Notes under the pieces: model-generated
The model's input: only the letters and a program-made list of their open reading frames with translations
Database searches by the model: none
Told to the model about the DNA's origin: nothing
Source: JBHGBM01 sp041946965
GTDB lineage: Bacteria > Acidobacteriota > Terriglobia > Bryobacterales > Bryobacteraceae
DNA: 49,046 bases
Assembly: GCA_041946965.1 (NCBI GenBank)
Contig: JBHGBM010000037.1
Coordinates: 1-49,046, forward strand
Direction of reading: 5' to 3'
Translations under genes and position numbers: made by a program
Part shown: positions 15,780 through 23,714 of the stretch, in pieces
Layout of the letters: each line of letters opens with the position of its first letter
How positions within the stretch are numbered: position 1 is the stretch's first letter

Positions 15780-17135
15780 GTGAGCCCCTGTTCGTTTGTG
15801 AACCGCTCCGTCCGCCGCCAGCTTTGCGCCCTGGCCGGAACCGCCGGGTTCCGCCGCGCCGATGCCGCCTTCCGCCGCGCCATCCGCGGCCGTCCCGCCC
15901 CGGTGCGGCGCGCGCTCGAAGCGCTCAGCCCGGCTTCGGCGGCGGCGCTGCTGGCCGAGGGCCGCCCCCCCTCGGTGTTCTTCGAACAGGTCCGGTACAA
16001 CGCCCGGCGGCTGGCCAAGCTCGGCGCCGCGGCCGAGGAGATCGCGCGCGTGCTGGCCGTGTTTGACGCCTCCCCTCCCCAGTTCCATCTCGCCACGCTG
16101 CTCGAAGTGAGCGCCGCATTCTATGCGGTGCGGGAGGCGGAGGCGGAGACCTTCTACGGACTGTTCCGCGCCGAGGTGGAGGCGGCCGGGCTCGAGGATC
16201 TGCTCCGGCGCTCGGTGGCCATCCTCAAGCACGCTCTGCGGGCCAGGGCCGGCGCCCTGGTGTTGGGCGCGCCGCCCGCGGAGCTGCGCCGCGCGCGCTA
16301 CATCGAAGCCGGTCAACCCGCGGAAAACCTCCTGGAAGCCCGCCTGCGCGGCCGTTTCGCCTCCTACTGGTCGGTTCCCATGAGCCGGGGCGCCACCCGC
16401 GGCCTGTGGCAGTTCGGCTTCGCCAAGCCCTATCCCTGGCTGCCGCGTGAACTGGAGCTGCTGGACGCCGCCGCCGAGCGCTGCCTGGCCGCGGTGGACC
16501 GCCGCCGGCTGGCCGAAGACCTGGTGCGGGTCGAGGAGATGGAGCGGCGCCGCATCAGCCGCGAACTGCACGACGAGGCGGGCCAGTCCCTGCTGCTGCT
16601 TCGCCTGGAGCTGGAAAAGCTGGAGCGGGCCGCTCCGGAGGAGTTGCGCGCGGAGCTGGGCGGCGCGCGTGCCATCGCGGAACGCACCGTGGCGGAGATC
16701 CGCCGCGTGCTGCGCGCGCTCAGCCCGGCGGTCCTCGAGCGCTACGGATTGCAGGCCGGACTGGCGCGGTTGGCCGAGGAGTTGCGCACCTCCGGAATCG
16801 AACGCGTCGAACTCGATATGCCCCGCCGTCTGCGGCGGCTGCCGCGCGACCTGGAAGCAGTTCTATATCGGGTGGCGCAGGAGTGCTGCCATAACGCGGC
16901 CCGCCATGCCGGAGCACGATCGGTAAAGCTTTGCCTTTCGGCGTCCGATAAGTGGGTGGAACTTACGGTGGCCGACAACGGCCGCGGTTTCGATTTGGAG
17001 CGGGCGCTCGCCAAGACCGACTCGTTCGGCTTGGCGGGTATGCGGGAACGGGTCGTGCTGCTCGGGGGATCGCTGGAGATCCGCAGTCAACCGGGCCGCG
17101 GCGCCGCCATCCGCGCGCGCCTGCCTGTGCGCTAG
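15780..17135 (+). CDS. NarL-type sensor histidine kinase (HisKA_3)
   Basis: The roughly 451-residue kinase has an N-terminal helical region (~1-110), a GAF-like sensory section (~120-240), and a HisKA_3 dimerisation domain with phospho-acceptor H264 in RRRISRELHDEAGQS. The HATPase domain shows the N-box RVAQECCHNAARHA, G1 DNGRGFD and GLAGMRERVVLLGG. No membrane helix is evident, so sensing is probably cytoplasmic. GTG 15780 is chosen; GTG 15798 is equally possible, and neither has a ribosome site. The open frame further upstream is antisense-free read-through across the ankyrin gene and is not credible. The response regulator follows after 7 nt and is the obvious partner. Confidence 0.85.
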   Translation: MSPCSFVNRSVRRQLCALAGTAGFRRADAAFRRAIRGRPAPVRRALEALSPASAAALLAEGRPPSVFFEQVRYNARRLAKLGAAAEEIARVLAVFDASPPQFHLATLLEVSAAFYAVREAEAETFYGLFRAEVEAAGLEDLLRRSVAILKHALRARAGALVLGAPPAELRRARYIEAGQPAENLLEARLRGRFASYWSVPMSRGATRGLWQFGFAKPYPWLPRELELLDAAAERCLAAVDRRRLAEDLVRVEEMERRRISRELHDEAGQSLLLLRLELEKLERAAPEELRAELGGARAIAERTVAEIRRVLRALSPAVLERYGLQAGLARLAEELRTSGIERVELDMPRRLRRLPRDLEAVLYRVAQECCHNAARHAGARSVKLCLSASDKWVELTVADNGRGFDLERALAKTDSFGLAGMRERVVLLGGSLEIRSQPGRGAAIRARLPVR

Positions 17136-17142
17136 AGGCCCC

Positions 17143-17820
17143 ATGCCGAACATTCGCATCCTGCTCACCGACGATCACACCCTGTTCCGCCAGGGCGTCA
17201 AGAACCTGCTTTCCGCCGAACCCGGCTTCGAAGTCGCTGGGGAAGCCTCCAATGGCACCGAAGCCATCGCGCGCGCGGCGGAGACGCGTCCGGACGTCGT
17301 GCTGATGGATATCGGCATGCCCGGGCTGAGCGGGTTCGAAGCCACGCGCCAGATCCGCCGCGAGCGCCCGGACATCAAGGTCCTGTTCCTGACCATGTAC
17401 GATGACGAGGAATACCTGGCCGAGTGCATGGAGGCGGGCGCCAGCGGGTACGTGCTGAAAGACAGCCCCGCGGACCAGTTGACCTCCGCCATCCGCGACG
17501 TGTACCGCGGCGGCAGCTACCTCAGCCCGCGCATGCTCGCCCACCTGGTGGACGACTTCCGCTCCCAGGTGCGCACGGAAACCCGCCGCTCCCGCTTCGC
17601 CTCGCTCACCAAGCGTGAGAAAGAGATCCTGAAAGTTCTGGCGGAAGGCAACTCGGTGAAGGAAATCGCCTCGGACCTCAACCTGAGCGTCAAAACGGTG
17701 GAAGCGCACAAGTTCAACCTGATGCGTAAACTCGACCTGCACAACAAGGCGCAGCTCGTTCAGTACGCCATTCAGAAAAAGATCATTCAGATCCCCGGCT
17801 TCAGCCAGCCCCCCATGTAA
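17143..17820 (+). CDS. NarL/FixJ-family response regulator
   Basis: The 225-residue protein has a receiver domain (1-~120) with acidic pair D10-D11, phospho-acceptor D56 (VVLMDIGMP), the T/S site in LFLTMYDD and K106 (YVLKDS). A LuxR-type helix-turn-helix (~158-215: LTKREKEILKVLAEGNSVKEIA, then LNLSVKTVEAHKFNLMRKL) follows. It should be phosphorylated by the kinase encoded 7 nt upstream and then bind DNA as a dimer. Targets are unknown; the neighbouring ankyrin and exopolysaccharide genes are plausible but unproven. It converges on the VWFA gene with a 3-nt gap. Confidence 0.95.
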   Translation: MPNIRILLTDDHTLFRQGVKNLLSAEPGFEVAGEASNGTEAIARAAETRPDVVLMDIGMPGLSGFEATRQIRRERPDIKVLFLTMYDDEEYLAECMEAGASGYVLKDSPADQLTSAIRDVYRGGSYLSPRMLAHLVDDFRSQVRTETRRSRFASLTKREKEILKVLAEGNSVKEIASDLNLSVKTVEAHKFNLMRKLDLHNKAQLVQYAIQKKIIQIPGFSQPPM

Positions 17821-17823
17821 GCA

Positions 17824-18726
17824 TCAATCGGCGTGGTAACCCGCGCGGGCGCGCACCGCCGCGCGCGGGTACCGCTTCCGCGCCGCGGGCGTCAGCCGCA
17901 CCTCCACACGATGAAACGCGCCGGCCGGGGAGGCGGGCGCTTCGTATTGCAGACCGTAGCGCGCCCGGATACGCTCGACCATCTCCCGGAACGACTCCCC
18001 CACCTGGCGCGCCTCAACGGCTTCGCCCCCGGTCTGCTCCGCCAGCTTGAACACGTCGGAAGGGATGAAGTCCGGGTTGACGTACCGGCCCGGCTTGGGT
18101 TCATCCGGCCGCGCCGCCTTTCCGGTCAGAATGGCGTTCAGCACGGCGTCGGCGCGGTATAGCGCGCGGATGACCTGCTCATCCGTCACCTGGTAGTTCA
18201 GGCTGAGATTATCTGTGACGATCAGCACCGCCCGCCGGCCGCGCAGGGGCGCCTTGGCCGCGTAGTTGGCCGCCTCGATGATGGCGGAATAAATGGCCGT
18301 GCCGCTGCCGAGGTTCTGGTCCTTCACGGCATCGCGGATCTCCTGCCGGACGGCGCCGAAATCGGCGGTGAACTCCCGGCGCAGCGCGGCGCGCCGGGCG
18401 AAGAGCATCACCGCCACGCGGTCGCCTTCGTGCAGCGCGCCCAGGGCGGCCTGCGCGGCGCCCGCCATTTCATTCAGCGAGCGGTGCATGCTGCCGCTCA
18501 CGTCCAGCAAGAGCACAAGATCCAGCGGCTCGGTTTCGCGCCCGAAAAAGGAGATCTTCTGCGGCCGGCCGTCGTCGTAGACCTCGAAATCGGCCGCGGT
18601 GAGGTCCGTTACGTTACGGCCGCGGTCCACCACCTGCACGTCCACTCTCACCAGCGTCACGCCCGCCCGGAACACCGGCGTCTCCTGGGCTACCATGGAA
18701 GCGGGCGCCAGAATGAAGAACATCAT
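17824..18726 (-). CDS. Acidobacterial VWFA-related secreted protein (1)
   Basis: The 300-residue protein has a short hydrophobic N terminus (MMFFILAPASMVAQ), then a strand-rich segment with VTLVRVDVQVVDRGRNVTDLTAADFEVYDDG. A von Willebrand A domain follows with an intact MIDAS: DVSGS, then TDN. This layout is that of the acidobacterial VWFA-related family, which is strongly expanded in Acidobacteriota and of unknown function, probably metal-dependent protein binding outside the membrane. Further upstream codons in this frame are antisense to selB and rejected. The 18726 start (or 18723) overlaps the divergent selB start by 14 nt; ATG 18696 would avoid overlap but loses the signal peptide. Confidence 0.85.
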   Translation of the reverse strand: MMFFILAPASMVAQETPVFRAGVTLVRVDVQVVDRGRNVTDLTAADFEVYDDGRPQKISFFGRETEPLDLVLLLDVSGSMHRSLNEMAGAAQAALGALHEGDRVAVMLFARRAALRREFTADFGAVRQEIRDAVKDQNLGSGTAIYSAIIEAANYAAKAPLRGRRAVLIVTDNLSLNYQVTDEQVIRALYRADAVLNAILTGKAARPDEPKPGRYVNPDFIPSDVFKLAEQTGGEAVEARQVGESFREMVERIRARYGLQYEAPASPAGAFHRVEVRLTPAARKRYPRAAVRARAGYHAD

Positions 18727-20578
18727 CGTGGGCACGGCAGGCCACATCGACCACGGCAAGACCGCCCTGGTGAAGGCCCTCACCGGCATAGACGCCGATC
18801 GCCTGGAGGAGGAAAAAAGACGCGGCATCACCATCGACATCGGCTTCGCCCATCTCCAATTGACGCCCTCCCTGCGCCTGGGTTTCGTGGATGTTCCGGG
18901 ACACGAGCGCTTTGTGAAGAACATGCTGGCCGGCGTGGGCGGCATCGACCTGGTGCTGTTCGTGGTGGCCGCCGACGAGTCCATTAAACCGCAAACGCGC
19001 GAACATTTCGACATCTGCCGTCTGCTCGGCATCCCGCGCGGCATCATCGCGCTCACCAAGGCCGACCTGGTGGACGCGGACATCCTGGAGCTGGCGCGGC
19101 TGGAGGTGGGGGAGTTCGTCGCGGGATCTTTTCTCGATGGCGCGCCCATCGTGGCGGTGAGCTCCGCCACGGGTCAGGGCATCGGGGAGCTGCGCGCGGA
19201 ACTCGAGCGCGCCGCTTCGGCGGTGCCGGAAAAGGATGCCGGCGGCTACTTTCGCCTGCCGGTGGACCGCGCGTTTTCGGTCAAAGGTTTCGGCACGGTG
19301 GTGACCGGCACGCTGATCTCCGGCAGCGTGCGCCGGGAGGAAGAGGTGGAGGCTTGCCCGCTGGGCCGCACCCTGCGCGTGCGCGGCGTGCAGGTGTACG
19401 GAACACCGGCCGCGCGCGCGCAGGCCGGCGAGCGCACGGCGCTCAACGTGGCCGGCGTGGAGCCCGCGGAGATCCCGCGCGGCGTGGTGCTTTCCGAACC
19501 CGGCCGCTTCCGCGCCACGCGCCAGATCGATGCGGCGCTCGAGTTGCTGCCCTCCGCGCGCCCTCTGAAGCATCGCGCTCCGGTGCACTTTCACGCCGGC
19601 ACGGCCGAGATCGAAGCCGAGGTGCGGCTGCTCGGCGGCCAGGCCGCGCTCGCGCCCGGCGGCCGCGCCTACGCCCGCATCGTGCTGCGCGAGCCCACTC
19701 TGCTGCTCCCCGGCGACCGCTTCATCATCCGCATGTTCTCGCCGGTGGTGACCATCGGCGGAGGCAAGGTGCTGGACATCGCGGGTCCGCGCTACCGCCG
19801 CGCGGACAATCCGGCCGCCCGCCTCGAGGTGCTCGACTCCGGCGATGCCGCCGCGCGCATCGCGCTGCTGGTACGCGAAGCGGGCCACGGCATGAGCCCC
19901 GCCGCCCTGGCGGCCCGCACCGGCCTCAAGGCCCGCGAAATCGAATCCGCCGCCGCGCCGCTGGTGCGCCTCACCCAGCCGCAACCCTGGCTGGCGGACC
20001 GCGGCTGGTGGCAATCCACGCGCGACCGGCTGGTGCGCGCGGTGCGCGAGTTTCACCAGAACAATCCCCTGCTGCCCGGCATCGCCAGACAGGAACTGCG
20101 CGGCCGCGAGCTGCCCGACGCCCCGCCGTTCCTCATGGATGCGCTGCTGGCCGAGGCCCGGGAGCTGACGGCGGAAGGCGAGACCGTGCGGCTGCGCTCG
20201 CATCGCCTGGTGCTGAAGGAGGACGAAACCCAGGCGCAGGGCTTGATCGAGCGTGCTTTCGAGCAGGCCGGACTGGCGGCGCCGGCGCTGTCGGAAGTGC
20301 TGGCGAAATCCGGCGTCGAGCCGGCGCGCGCCCGCTCCCTGCTGCAAATCCTGATCCGCGAAGGCACGCTGGTGCGCATCAGCGAGGACCTGGTGTTCCA
20401 CCGCAGCGCCATCGAAAACCTGCGCGCCATGCTGGCCGCGCGCAGGGGTACGCGCTTTGCCGTGCCGTTGTTCAAGGACTGGACCGGCATCTCGCGCAAG
20501 TACGCCATTCCGCTGCTCGAGTACCTGGACCGCGAGCGCGTCACCCGCCGTCAGGGAGACGAACGGGTGGTACTGTAA
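18713..20578 (+). CDS. selB: Selenocysteine-specific elongation factor SelB
   Basis: The 621-residue translational GTPase has G1 GHIDHGKT, the G2 region RRGITIDIGFA, G3 DVPGHERF and G4 TKAD. EF-Tu-like domains II/III come next, then tandem winged helices in the C-terminal ~250 residues that bind the SECIS hairpin in selenoprotein mRNAs. It delivers Sec-tRNA to in-frame UGA codons. ATG 18713 gives the standard MKNIIVGTAGH opening, with GGAAGCGG 8-9 nt upstream. selA, selD, tRNA-Sec and recognisable selenoprotein genes are not in the window. It is followed after 8 nt by the second VWFA gene. Confidence 0.95.
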   Translation: MKNIIVGTAGHIDHGKTALVKALTGIDADRLEEEKRRGITIDIGFAHLQLTPSLRLGFVDVPGHERFVKNMLAGVGGIDLVLFVVAADESIKPQTREHFDICRLLGIPRGIIALTKADLVDADILELARLEVGEFVAGSFLDGAPIVAVSSATGQGIGELRAELERAASAVPEKDAGGYFRLPVDRAFSVKGFGTVVTGTLISGSVRREEEVEACPLGRTLRVRGVQVYGTPAARAQAGERTALNVAGVEPAEIPRGVVLSEPGRFRATRQIDAALELLPSARPLKHRAPVHFHAGTAEIEAEVRLLGGQAALAPGGRAYARIVLREPTLLLPGDRFIIRMFSPVVTIGGGKVLDIAGPRYRRADNPAARLEVLDSGDAAARIALLVREAGHGMSPAALAARTGLKAREIESAAAPLVRLTQPQPWLADRGWWQSTRDRLVRAVREFHQNNPLLPGIARQELRGRELPDAPPFLMDALLAEARELTAEGETVRLRSHRLVLKEDETQAQGLIERAFEQAGLAAPALSEVLAKSGVEPARARSLLQILIREGTLVRISEDLVFHRSAIENLRAMLAARRGTRFAVPLFKDWTGISRKYAIPLLEYLDRERVTRRQGDERVVL

Positions 20579-20586
20579 GTTTAGCC

Positions 20587-22626
20587 ATGCGGCGAAGCCT
20601 CATCGTCGCCGCCGCGTTGCTGGTCCTGGCCGCGGCGGCGCAGGAGCCGGACCTGGTTCTGCGCATTTCGGTCGCGCTGGTGCAGGTGGATGCGGTGGTT
20701 ACGGATTCGAAGGGCCGCCTGGTCACCGGCCTCACTGCGGACGACTTCGAAATTCGCCAGGACGGCCAACCGCAAAAGATCACGCATTTCAACTTCGTGG
20801 AACTGCCGCGTCCCGCCGCCGCCCCCGCGCCCGCGCCGAAATCCGGGGTTCCCGCGCCGCCGGTAAAGCTGCGCCCCAACCAGGTGCGGCGCACCATGGC
20901 GCTGGTGGTCGACGATCTCGCGCTCTCCTTCGAAAGCATCGCGCGCGTGCGCCAGGCGCTCAAGAAATTCGTGGACGAGCAGATGGAGCCCGGCGACCTG
21001 GTGGCCATCCTGCGGACCGGCGCCGGCATGGGGGCCCTTCAGCAGTTCACCGCCGATAAACGCCAGCTTTACGCCGCCATCGAGCGCGTGCGCTACAACC
21101 CGTTCGGCCGGCTGAGCATCGGGACCTTCGGCTCCACGGAGATGGAAGGCGCCGAACTGCGCGCGGACGAATTCCGCGAAGAGCTGTTCTCCGTGGGCAC
21201 CCTGGGCGCCATCAACTTCGTGGTGCGCGGGCTCAAGGACCTGCCCGGGCGCAAGAGCGTCATCCTGTTCTCCGACAACCTGCGGATCATCAACAGCGAG
21301 GGGCTGAACACAACCGTGGCGGACGCTCTCCAGCGCCTCACCGACCTCGCCAACCGCGCCTCCGTGGTGATTTACAGCATCGACCCGCGCGGCTTGCAGA
21401 CCCTCATGCCGGACGCCGCCGCGAACGTCCAGGACGTGAATCCCGCCTCCATGGCCGAGGCCCTGATGAAGCGCCGGTCCGACCACTTCGATTCGCAGCA
21501 GGGCATGTTCTACCTGGCGCACGAAACCGGCGGGATGTTCGTGCACAACGACAACGACATCAGCCAGGGCATCCGGCAGGTGCTCGATGACCAGGCGGGC
21601 TACTACCTGATCGGCTACCGGCCCGATCCCGCCACCTTCGATCCGGAAACCGGGCGCGGCAAGTTTCATAAGGTGTCCGTGCGGGTGAAGCGCCCGGGGC
21701 TGCGGGTGCGCTCCCGTAATGGTTTCTTCGGCGTACCCGAGCGGGACGCCCGACCCGCGCGCCGCACCCGCGAGGAGCAGATGGCGGCCGCGCTCACCTC
21801 GCCCTTCGCCGGCGGCGAGATCCGCCTGAAACTCACCTCGCTGTTCTCCGCCCATCCTAAGACCGGCTCCTTCCTGCACTCCATGCTGCACATCGGCGCG
21901 CAGGGCATGAAATTCGAGAAAGACGCCGAGGGCTGGTACAAGGGAGTCACGGATGTTCTGATGGTCGCCTTCGGCGACAACGGGCAGGAGGTCGATCGCA
22001 CCAACCGCACCTATACCGTGCGGGTGCGCGGCAACGCGTACCGGACCATGATGCGCAACGGCTTCGTTTTCAGCGTCCGCCACCCGGTCAAGAAACCGGG
22101 AGCGTACCAGTTGCGCGTGGCCGTGCGCGACGCGCTTTCCGGACGGGTGGGCTCGGCCAGCCAGTTCGTGGAAGTGCCGGACGTGCGCAAGAACCGGCTC
22201 ACGCTCTCCGGAATCGCCGTGAAGTCATTCGTGCCGCAGGACCGGCCCGGCGCCGCCGAGACGGAAGGCCACCTGGCCGATGTCGATCCGGAGGGGAACG
22301 CGGCGGTGCGCATCTTCCATCGCGGCAAAGCGTTAGCCTACGCCTGCCAGGTGCTCAATGCCAAACCCGGCCCGGACCGCAAACCGCAGGTGGAAACCCA
22401 GATCCGCCTTTTTCACGAGGGCAAGCAGGTCTACGATGGCAAGCGCATGGATCTGGACCCCGCGTTGCAGGCCGATTTCAAGCACATGCTGGCGGGCGGG
22501 CGGCTCCAGCTCGGGGCCAAAATGCCCACCGGCGAGTACATCTTGCAGGTGAGGGTCACGGACAAGCTCGCGCGCGGGAAGGACGGCACCGCGACCCAGT
22601 GGATCGATTTCGAGGTGGCGCCGTGA
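20587..22626 (+). CDS. Acidobacterial VWFA-related secreted protein (2)
   Basis: The 679-residue protein has a signal peptide (MRRSLIVAAALLVLAAAAQ) and the family's strand motif (ALVQVDAVVTDSKGRLVTGL, then TADDFEIRQDGQPQKI). A VWA domain (~100-330) follows in which the usual DxSxS reads as VVDDLALS, so the MIDAS is altered. About 330 further residues are strand-rich, without an enzyme motif I recognise. It is probably a secreted or periplasmic adhesion/scaffold protein. The frame is open far upstream, inside selB, but ATG 20587 gives the signal peptide. Its TGA overlaps the next GTG (22623-22626), coupling the two genes. Confidence 0.85.
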   Translation: MRRSLIVAAALLVLAAAAQEPDLVLRISVALVQVDAVVTDSKGRLVTGLTADDFEIRQDGQPQKITHFNFVELPRPAAAPAPAPKSGVPAPPVKLRPNQVRRTMALVVDDLALSFESIARVRQALKKFVDEQMEPGDLVAILRTGAGMGALQQFTADKRQLYAAIERVRYNPFGRLSIGTFGSTEMEGAELRADEFREELFSVGTLGAINFVVRGLKDLPGRKSVILFSDNLRIINSEGLNTTVADALQRLTDLANRASVVIYSIDPRGLQTLMPDAAANVQDVNPASMAEALMKRRSDHFDSQQGMFYLAHETGGMFVHNDNDISQGIRQVLDDQAGYYLIGYRPDPATFDPETGRGKFHKVSVRVKRPGLRVRSRNGFFGVPERDARPARRTREEQMAAALTSPFAGGEIRLKLTSLFSAHPKTGSFLHSMLHIGAQGMKFEKDAEGWYKGVTDVLMVAFGDNGQEVDRTNRTYTVRVRGNAYRTMMRNGFVFSVRHPVKKPGAYQLRVAVRDALSGRVGSASQFVEVPDVRKNRLTLSGIAVKSFVPQDRPGAAETEGHLADVDPEGNAAVRIFHRGKALAYACQVLNAKPGPDRKPQVETQIRLFHEGKQVYDGKRMDLDPALQADFKHMLAGGRLQLGAKMPTGEYILQVRVTDKLARGKDGTATQWIDFEVAP

Positions 22627-23708
22627 CGCGCCGAGCCGTGCTGGCATCCGGGCTTGCCGCAGCCGGACTGCGGGCCCAAAAACGCGGCGCGATCTTCGCC
22701 GCGGAGTGGACGCGCTATTCCGATCCGGCCACGGAGTTTTGGGTCTACCGCCTGACCAGCCCCGAATACACGAGCGTGCTGCCGGCGTACTACCAGAACG
22801 TCGTGGCGCGGCGCGCGAATTTTCTGCTGTTCGCCTCCGGCCGCACCGGCTCCATGCAGGCGCATCGCATGGATTTGAAGACCGGCGAATGGCGGCAGTT
22901 GACCGAAGCGGACGAGCTCGATCCCATGAGCCTGACGCTCGTGCCGGATGAGCGCAGTTTCGTTTACTGCGACGGCCCGTCCCTGCGCGTGGCCTCCACC
23001 ACGGGGCGGCTCGACCGCGAAATCTATCGCGTTCCCTCGGGCTGGAAACGTTCGAAGGGTGTCAGCCTCTCCGTGGAAGGTTCTTTCGCCCTGTTCGGCG
23101 AGACACGCCAGCAGGGCGGGCGTCTGCGGCTGGTGGGACTGGCGCGCGGCGCCGCCCGCACCATCATCGAAACGCCCTTCGAGCTTTCCGAACCGCTGGC
23201 CCGCCCCCGCCGCGCCCAGGCGCTCTACCGCCAGGGCGAGGAAGCGCTCTGGCTGGTGAATACGGACGGGAAGCAGAACCGCAAGCTGGCGCTGGCCGAT
23301 GGCGGCATCGGCCCGGCCTCCTGGTCGGCGGACGGCAAGACCATCTACTACCTGAACTTCCCGCCTGACAAGAGTCAACTGAACAACATCCGCGAGTTCG
23401 CCCCCGATCAGAAAGAGGACAAGCTGATCGCCAAAACCAGCCAGTTCGTTCACTGCGATGCGAACCGCGACGGCTCGGTCTTCGTGGGCGCCAGCCGCAA
23501 CGCGGCGTCTCCAACGATCCTTCTGCTGCTGCGCGTGACCCGCCGCGAGTTCACGCTGTGCGAGCATGGCGCCAGCGATCCCGCGGCCGTGGCGCCCATC
23601 TTTTCGCCCGACAGCCAGCGGGTGTACTTCAACAGCGACCGCCACGGCAAGCCGGCCATCTACTTCATAAACGTGGAACGCCTGGTGGAAGAGACGCCCG
23701 GGGATTGA
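22623..23708 (+). CDS. PD40/WD40-like beta-propeller protein (oligogalacturonate-lyase-like fold)
   Basis: The 361 residues begin with a Tat-like signal (TRRAVLASGLAAAGLRAQ). Repeated propeller blades of the TolB/PD40 type follow (SWSADGKTIYYLNF, FSPDSQRVYFNSDRHGKPAIYFINV). Proteins of this shape include periplasmic TolB-like binders and oligogalacturonate lyases; the His/Gln catalytic set of the lyases cannot be confirmed by eye, so no enzyme is claimed. The GTG start at 22623 overlaps the preceding VWFA gene by 4 nt (GTGA), so both are likely made together and may form a secreted complex. An ATG is not available near the signal peptide. Confidence 0.78.
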   Translation: MTRRAVLASGLAAAGLRAQKRGAIFAAEWTRYSDPATEFWVYRLTSPEYTSVLPAYYQNVVARRANFLLFASGRTGSMQAHRMDLKTGEWRQLTEADELDPMSLTLVPDERSFVYCDGPSLRVASTTGRLDREIYRVPSGWKRSKGVSLSVEGSFALFGETRQQGGRLRLVGLARGAARTIIETPFELSEPLARPRRAQALYRQGEEALWLVNTDGKQNRKLALADGGIGPASWSADGKTIYYLNFPPDKSQLNNIREFAPDQKEDKLIAKTSQFVHCDANRDGSVFVGASRNAASPTILLLLRVTRREFTLCEHGASDPAAVAPIFSPDSQRVYFNSDRHGKPAIYFINVERLVEETPGD

Positions 23709-23714
23709 TGACGT

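Noticed and set aside
19354..20586. Long upstream extension of the second VWFA gene
   Set aside because: The frame is open across selB, but a signal peptide begins exactly at ATG 20587.
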